A DNA stretch of 26,694 nucleotides from JBBQVS01 sp038211295 (GTDB lineage: Bacteria > Chloroflexota > Ktedonobacteria > Ktedonobacterales > Ktedonobacteraceae): contig JBBQVS010000055.1 in NCBI GenBank assembly GCA_038211295.1, positions 1 to 26,694 of the forward strand. The letters run 5' to 3'. How positions within the stretch are numbered: the first letter of the stretch is position 1; each line of letters begins with the position of its first letter. The notes below the pieces were generated by a model. It saw nothing but the letters and a program-made list of their open reading frames with translations. It had not been told where the DNA came from and ran no database searches. The position numbers were made by a program, and so were the translations under genes. Below, piece by piece: positions 22,269 through 26,694 of this stretch.

Positions 22269-23489
22269 ATGCGTATTTTATTAGTAGCACAATTTTATCC
22301 GCCGACGATTGGCGGTGAAGAGCGGCATGTACGAAACCTCGCGCTCGCTCTGGTGGGACGAGGCCACCGCGTATCAGTCGCGACACTGCGCCACGGCAAC
22401 GACCCGCTAGTCGAGATGGATTGCGGCGTGCGCGTGCATCGCATTCGCGGCACGATGCAGCGTGTCAGCATGTTGTTTACGGAGCAGCATCGACAATACG
22501 CCCCGCCGTTCGCGGATCCCGAACTGCTCCTGGCACTCCGCCAGATTATCAGTACGGAACGGCCCGATATTATTCACGCACACAACTGGCTTGTCCACTC
22601 GATGACGCCGCTTAAAGCGTGGAGCCGCGCGAAACTCGTTGTCACACTGCACGACTATGGCCTCGCCTGTGTGCAGCAACGCCTAACATATAAGCAAGAA
22701 CTGTGCGATGGCCCCGCGCTGACAAAGTGCATGGAGTGCGCGGCGTTTTCATATGGCGCGGGCAAGGGTATTCCCTCGCTGCTGACAAGCTGGGTCGCGG
22801 GCAAGTTGGAAAACCAGGCAACCGATATGTTTCTCGCGGTAAGTCAGGCAGTCGCGGACGGGACACAACTCGCGCGACGTCGGGTTCCCTATCGCGTCGT
22901 TCCCAACTTTGTGCCGGACACTGTCGCGGCCCAGTGCGACGACACACACCCGCTCCTCGCGCACCTGCCCGACGGGGACTTTCTGCTCTTTGTCGGGGAT
23001 GTCCGACGCGATAAGGGCGTTGGTGTGTTGCTGGAAGCATATGCCGCGCTGCCGATACAGGTGCCGCTTGTGCTTATCGGCACTGTGCGTAACGATATGT
23101 CGCTAACGATTCCGCCCAACGTTTTGCTGCTGCGGAGTTGGCCTCATGCGGCGGTTATGAGCGCGTGGCGGCGTTGCACAATCGCGCTTGCCCCCTCAAT
23201 CTGGCACGACCCCTGCCCAACGGTGGCGATGGAGGCGATGGCGATGGGACGACCCGTGATCGCGTCACGCATCGGCGGTCTGCGCGATATCGTCGAGGAT
23301 GGCAAAACTGGCCTGCTTGTTCCACCGGGGGACGCGAACGCGCTACGAGACGCGATGCAGACGTTGCTTGCCGATGCTCCACGTCGCGAGCAGATGGGAG
23401 CGATGGGCAAGCAGCGCGTCACGAACTTTCAGGCCAGCACGGTTGTAGCACAGATCGAGCGGGTGTATCAAGAGGTGTTAGCGGTATGA
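22269..23489 (+). CDS. GT4 family glycosyltransferase
   Basis: The 406-residue GT-B enzyme opens with ILLVAQFYPPTIGGEERHV. The donor-binding part has FVGDVRRDKGVGVLLEA (241-257) and WHDPCPTVAMEAMAMGRPV (312-330), in which D314 takes the place of the first Glu of the E-x7-E pair and E322 is the second. A four-cysteine patch (C134, C146, C154, C157) in the N-terminal domain could bind metal; similar Cys patches occur in some GT4 members. It follows the first GT4 gene closely and its stop overlaps the next ATG (ATGA at 23486-23489), so the cluster is translationally coupled. Confidence 0.85.
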   Translation: MRILLVAQFYPPTIGGEERHVRNLALALVGRGHRVSVATLRHGNDPLVEMDCGVRVHRIRGTMQRVSMLFTEQHRQYAPPFADPELLLALRQIISTERPDIIHAHNWLVHSMTPLKAWSRAKLVVTLHDYGLACVQQRLTYKQELCDGPALTKCMECAAFSYGAGKGIPSLLTSWVAGKLENQATDMFLAVSQAVADGTQLARRRVPYRVVPNFVPDTVAAQCDDTHPLLAHLPDGDFLLFVGDVRRDKGVGVLLEAYAALPIQVPLVLIGTVRNDMSLTIPPNVLLLRSWPHAAVMSAWRRCTIALAPSIWHDPCPTVAMEAMAMGRPVIASRIGGLRDIVEDGKTGLLVPPGDANALRDAMQTLLADAPRREQMGAMGKQRVTNFQASTVVAQIERVYQEVLAV

Positions 23490-25516
23490 GTCTTACACCG
23501 ATACGTACCAGATATACGGAACAGACCGTACAGCGCGTAAGGCAACACCCTCTGCGAATGCTCAACGATGCCGCGGGCAACACTACTCCAGAGAAAGACT
23601 ATACGAATACACACAGCACGATAGGGATAGTGGAACTGCTGGGCGGGTGGTTCCCCGTCCTGACGCTACTCAACGCGCTTGGTATATGTATGACTGCCTA
23701 TGCCTTCACAAGTTCGCGCTTCGGTGGCGCGGGACTGGACACGCTCTTTTTGCCGGGACTACTGGTGATGTTCACGCCAATCGCGCTTCGCCTGCTCCTG
23801 CCAACGGTGGCGCGGCTCGAACGGATTAGCCTGCTGTGCCTGCTTGGGTACGCCTGCTATCTGGTCAAGGTGCTGTCGAGTCCGCTCTATTTCGCCTTTT
23901 TCGACGAGTTTCTGCACTGGCGCACCCTCGACGATATCGCACACAGTGGACACCTGTTTACGCCCAATTCGCTGTTGCCTGTTAGCCCGTACTATCCGGG
24001 TCTGGAGATCGTAACAAACGCCCTCAGTACAACGAGTGGCCTCGACAGCTTTCACGCGAGCCTCGTGGTGGTCGGCGCGGCACGCATTCTCATGGTGCTG
24101 GCACTGTTCGCCATGAACGAGCAGATTCTGCAATCGTCACGCGCCGCCAGTCTCGCCACCCTGCTCTACATGGTTAACCCGCACTTTCTGCTGTTCGATG
24201 CCCAGTATGCCTACGAGTCGCTCGCGCTTCCACTCGCGACCTGTATGCTGTTCGCCTTGTCGCCACATCAGGTCGTCTCGATGCGCCTAACGCGTTTAGA
24301 ACCACTGGCACCCCTGATAAAGTTTTCCAGAGAACGCACAAATGGCCTGCACAATGATTTACGCTGGATCACGTTTACCGCATGGCTTGTACTGGTCGCG
24401 GTTATTTTCACGCACCACGTCACCGACTTTTTCTTTGACGCCCTGCTCATCATCTGGACAATCGTCTACGCCGCCAAACGCCTCATGCCGCTCTACCGCT
24501 CGCACCTTGTACGAACCGCAGTCATAGGCGTGCTGGTCTCGCTTGTCAGCATTGTGCGCTTCGGCAATCCAGTCGTGGGCTATCTCACCTCGTTTATGAA
24601 CGGGGCAATTACCGAACTTGGGCATATCGTCAGTGGTGCGGGGAGCGCGAAACAGCTCTTCGTAAACTATTCTGGCCCACCAACGCCGCTCTGGGAACGC
24701 ATTATGACCGTCTCTTCTGTCGGGATCATTACGCTCTGCCTTCCCTTCGGCCTGCTCTGTTTGTGGAAACGCTCTCGTTCCAATGCGTTGGCCTGCACGT
24801 TTGGCCTCTTCTGCCTGCTCTATCCCGTCGTGCAAGCGTTTCGTTTGACCAACACGGGCGCGGAAGTCGCGGACAGGGCGGCGGCCTTTCTCTTTATTCC
24901 GCTCGCGCTGGTGCTGGCGGTTGTGATTGTACAGTTCTGGCCCACGGATCGCCTGCGCTGGCCTCAGTTAGCGGCAATTACTGCCGCGATGTCGCTTGTC
25001 TTTCTTGGCGGTATTGTTCTGGGCGTCGGCCCCGCGTCCGCGCTACTTCCCGGCCCCTATGAGGCCATTGCTGACGCTCGCTCTATTGAGCCACAGGGAA
25101 TACAGGCCGCGCTCTGGTCGCATGACTATCTCAAACCCGCCAATCGGGTCGCGACTGACCGCATCAATCAGGTGCTGATGGGAACGTATGGCGATCAAAG
25201 AATTATAACCACCATTCAGGATAGCATCGACCTCTCAGAGGTCTTTCTCTCCACAAGCCTCACGCCCGACGGTGCCGCCTTGCTGCAACAAGCACACATT
25301 CACTACCTTGTCGCGGATACACGGCTCACGCACGCCCTTCCCCTGTTGGGCTTCTATTATGAGGAGTCAGAGACAGGGGCGTTTCACCACAAGACGCCCG
25401 TTAACACGCGAGCGTTCGCGAAGTTCGACGCTGACATACAGATTAACCGCGTGTTCGATAGTGGCGATATCGTTATCTATGATGTAGGAGGTGTGCGGAA
25501 TGCACCTACGCAATAG
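23486..25516 (+). CDS. Large multipass membrane protein, GT-C-like
   Basis: The product is 676 residues from the ATG at 23486, which overlaps the previous stop; the frame extends upstream inside the GT4 gene, but only as a shadow. About 12 hydrophobic segments span roughly 55-555, followed by a soluble domain of about 120 residues. An acidic DE motif in FFDEFLHWR (138-146), just after a hydrophobic helix, resembles the catalytic loop of GT-C enzymes that use polyprenyl-phosphate sugars on the outer face. The gene context of glycosyltransferases supports this, but no named family is recognised with certainty. It could instead be a polymerase-like envelope protein. The ribosome site AGGTG lies 8 bases upstream. 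Confidence 0.6.
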   Translation: MSLTPIRTRYTEQTVQRVRQHPLRMLNDAAGNTTPEKDYTNTHSTIGIVELLGGWFPVLTLLNALGICMTAYAFTSSRFGGAGLDTLFLPGLLVMFTPIALRLLLPTVARLERISLLCLLGYACYLVKVLSSPLYFAFFDEFLHWRTLDDIAHSGHLFTPNSLLPVSPYYPGLEIVTNALSTTSGLDSFHASLVVVGAARILMVLALFAMNEQILQSSRAASLATLLYMVNPHFLLFDAQYAYESLALPLATCMLFALSPHQVVSMRLTRLEPLAPLIKFSRERTNGLHNDLRWITFTAWLVLVAVIFTHHVTDFFFDALLIIWTIVYAAKRLMPLYRSHLVRTAVIGVLVSLVSIVRFGNPVVGYLTSFMNGAITELGHIVSGAGSAKQLFVNYSGPPTPLWERIMTVSSVGIITLCLPFGLLCLWKRSRSNALACTFGLFCLLYPVVQAFRLTNTGAEVADRAAAFLFIPLALVLAVVIVQFWPTDRLRWPQLAAITAAMSLVFLGGIVLGVGPASALLPGPYEAIADARSIEPQGIQAALWSHDYLKPANRVATDRINQVLMGTYGDQRIITTIQDSIDLSEVFLSTSLTPDGAALLQQAHIHYLVADTRLTHALPLLGFYYEESETGAFHHKTPVNTRAFAKFDADIQINRVFDSGDIVIYDVGGVRNAPTQ

Positions 25517-26333
25517 TGATCTGCTTCTGGTTACGGGTATCGCGGCACTCTATACGGCGATGGCATTGCTCCCAACGCCATCGCCCATATATAGCGCGGT
25601 GGGACTTGTGTTTGCCCTGCCAATGGTCTTTTTTGTGCCGGGCTATGCACTCACCGCGATGCTTGCCCATAGGCGCGTGCTGGATGGCTCTCACCGTCTA
25701 TTACTCAGTCTTGGCCTGAGCCTCGCGCTCGACATCGTGTGCGGCTTCCTGCTCAACCTGCTTCCGATGGGGTTACGCACACTCTCATGGGTGCTGCTGT
25801 TGAGCGGCCTGACGGTGCTGTTCGCGCTCCTCGTTATCTATCTAAGACGCGGACTTGTGCCAGTGCTGAGGCAGAGCGATAATCCTGCGACGCCACGCGT
25901 GACACTTCCCCGCGCAACCTTAATTTCGCGCGGGATACGTGGCGCAATCCTGTGCGGTTTCGCCCTCACCCTCACGCTATCCGCGCTCCTCTATGCAATG
26001 CAAGGTGTTGCCCATCAACCTCACCCCAGCTTCACACAACTCTGGATGCTCCCACCTGCCCGCGTGGGAACGCGTTGCGCCGTACAGGTCGGACTGCGAA
26101 GTTTTGAGGCAACCACCGTCACGTTTAACGTGGTGACTACGCTAAACGCGGCGCAAGTTACCGCGTGGCCCGCCCTTGTAATCGCGCCTAATCAGGCCTG
26201 GCAACAAACGCTTTCCGTAGCACCTGTCAAATCGGCACAGCGAACGCTTGTAGTCGTGAAGTTATATAAGCAGAGCAAACCAGACACGGTGTATCGCGAG
26301 GTACACATGACGCTGCCCGCTATGTGTACGTAG
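25500..26333 (+). CDS. DUF1616-like membrane protein
   Basis: The 277-residue protein has about four hydrophobic helices in its first 110 residues, including FALPMVFFVPGYALTAML and the LSLGLSLALDIVCGFLLNLL stretch typical of DUF1616 proteins. A further helix lies near 150-170. The last 100 residues form an extracellular beta-rich domain (VGTRCAVQVGLRSFEATTVTF onward). DUF1616 proteins are common in archaea and Chloroflexota near glycan genes, without a settled function. The start at 25500 has an excellent AGGAGGTG site 6 bases upstream and overlaps the previous gene by 17 bases. Confidence 0.65.
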   Translation: MHLRNSDLLLVTGIAALYTAMALLPTPSPIYSAVGLVFALPMVFFVPGYALTAMLAHRRVLDGSHRLLLSLGLSLALDIVCGFLLNLLPMGLRTLSWVLLLSGLTVLFALLVIYLRRGLVPVLRQSDNPATPRVTLPRATLISRGIRGAILCGFALTLTLSALLYAMQGVAHQPHPSFTQLWMLPPARVGTRCAVQVGLRSFEATTVTFNVVTTLNAAQVTAWPALVIAPNQAWQQTLSVAPVKSAQRTLVVVKLYKQSKPDTVYREVHMTLPAMCT

Positions 26334-26351
26334 TACGTAGGGGCAGGTGTT

Positions 26352-26381
26352 GGCATGGTGGGGGCGAGTCGCCACCACGCC
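26352..26381. terminator. Hairpin between convergent genes
   Basis: A 10-bp stem with one non-pairing position (26352-26361 with 26372-26381; a G-T wobble on the minus strand) and a 10-base loop lies 19 bases past the DUF1616-like gene. It also lies 37 bases past the end of the convergent small ORF. There is no strong T run on either side. The palindrome shares 22 of 28 bases with the terminator at 958-993. Confidence 0.5.
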
Positions 26382-26417
26382 CTCTTGCCTCCAAAACTCC
26401 CCCTCCAGACAACGCGG

Positions 26418-26687
26418 TTATACCTCCACCTCCGCGTGCTTTCCCGCATCGCGGGGCAAGGCCATCGCGTCAAGTGCGTCCGCCGCCTCACGCAGCGTCA
26501 ATGTTCCCTCGACCACGCAGGTGAGCAGGTGCGCGACATAGAGTTGCCGCGAAAGCTCGGCGTAGAGGTGCGGCGGCACGGACGGCTCGACCTGCTTTTG
26601 CCCGTGATAGGCTTTTGTCCACCCGATAACATAGCCCGCGTTCCACATGCTCGAATTGGTCGTATCATTCATCATGGGGGCGAGCAT
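26418..26687 (-). CDS. Small protein of unknown function, multicopy family (copy 2)
   Basis: This 89-codon ORF shares its first 70 or so residues with the ORF at 8-277 and then has a different ending (ALPRDAGKHAEVEV). It reads toward the DUF1616-like gene. Because the two tails differ completely after ALD, one of them may be a recombined or truncated version. The frame is open to the window edge and could start outside. No family is recognised. Confidence 0.5.
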   Translation of the reverse strand: MLAPMMNDTTNSSMWNAGYVIGWTKAYHGQKQVEPSVPPHLYAELSRQLYVAHLLTCVVEGTLTLREAADALDAMALPRDAGKHAEVEV

Positions 26688-26694
26688 GTCACGC
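26554..26694. repeat. Terminal inverted repeat, right copy
   Basis: This is the exact reverse complement of 1-141, running to the last base of the window. Similarity continues inward with mismatches to about 26470. Confidence 0.9.

Noticed and set aside
23138..23485. Upstream extension of the GT-C-like protein
   Set aside because: It overlaps the conserved donor domain of the GT4 gene in another frame; the ATGA overlap at 23486-23489 gives a natural start.
1..26694. Transposon or linear plasmid bounded by the terminal inverted repeats
   Set aside because: The content is housekeeping genes (sdh, pdx) with no transposase, and the repeats contain part of a coding frame; a contig break at a repeat is the simpler reading.

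Overview
The window looks like a chromosomal contig from a Chloroflexota bacterium, most likely Ktedonobacteria-like. That is an inference from the gene set, the moderate-to-high G+C content and the many short palindromic repeats; no rRNA or marker phylogeny is available. The genes are dense, and all those left of about 20.8 kb except the first small one read leftward. I saw no tRNA, rRNA, CRISPR array, transposase, phage or replication gene.

Layout. (1) 1-277 and 26418-26687 hold two copies, in opposite orientation, of a small unknown protein gene. Their outermost 141 bp are identical, so both ends of the window lie in the same repeat. (2) 399-2219: a small LiaF/toastrack-like beta protein and a LolA-like lipoprotein. 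(3) 2464-7687: a leftward polysaccharide operon with three GT2 glycosyltransferases, a NodB-type deacetylase and a Wzx-like flippase. (4) 7808-8545: a ribbon-helix-helix/MazF toxin-antitoxin pair with its own promoter. (5) 8652-11722: a GAF-GAF histidine kinase and a secreted protein with a Thr/Pro tail. (6) 11915-16764: an R3H-domain AAA ATPase (Ycf45/SpoIIIAA-like), a GNAT-like protein, and pdxT and pdxS for pyridoxal phosphate. (7) 16931-20744: the succinate dehydrogenase operon sdhC-sdhD-sdhA-sdhB, with about 470 bp of repeat DNA between sdhA and sdhB. (8) 21125-26333: a rightward cluster of two GT4 glycosyltransferases, a large GT-C-like membrane protein and a DUF1616-like membrane protein, coupled by overlaps.

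How they fit together. The two flanking clusters probably build and export surface polysaccharide: cytoplasmic GT2 and GT4 enzymes assemble a lipid-linked glycan, the flippase translocates it, a GT-C-like enzyme may act outside, and the deacetylase trims N-acetyl groups. The centre is core metabolism: PLP synthase and complex II.

No wholly new multi-gene system is evident. The most unusual signal is non-coding. The sdhA-sdhB gap carries a four-copy tandem repeat, a perfect 27-bp inverted repeat whose arm recurs between pdxS and pdxT, and twelve consecutive 18-bp units of two alternating types. Other notable items are the terminal inverted repeat, a 46-bp direct repeat before the R3H ATPase gene, two related palindromes acting as terminators near the window ends, and a promoter-like 14-mer shared by two transcription units.
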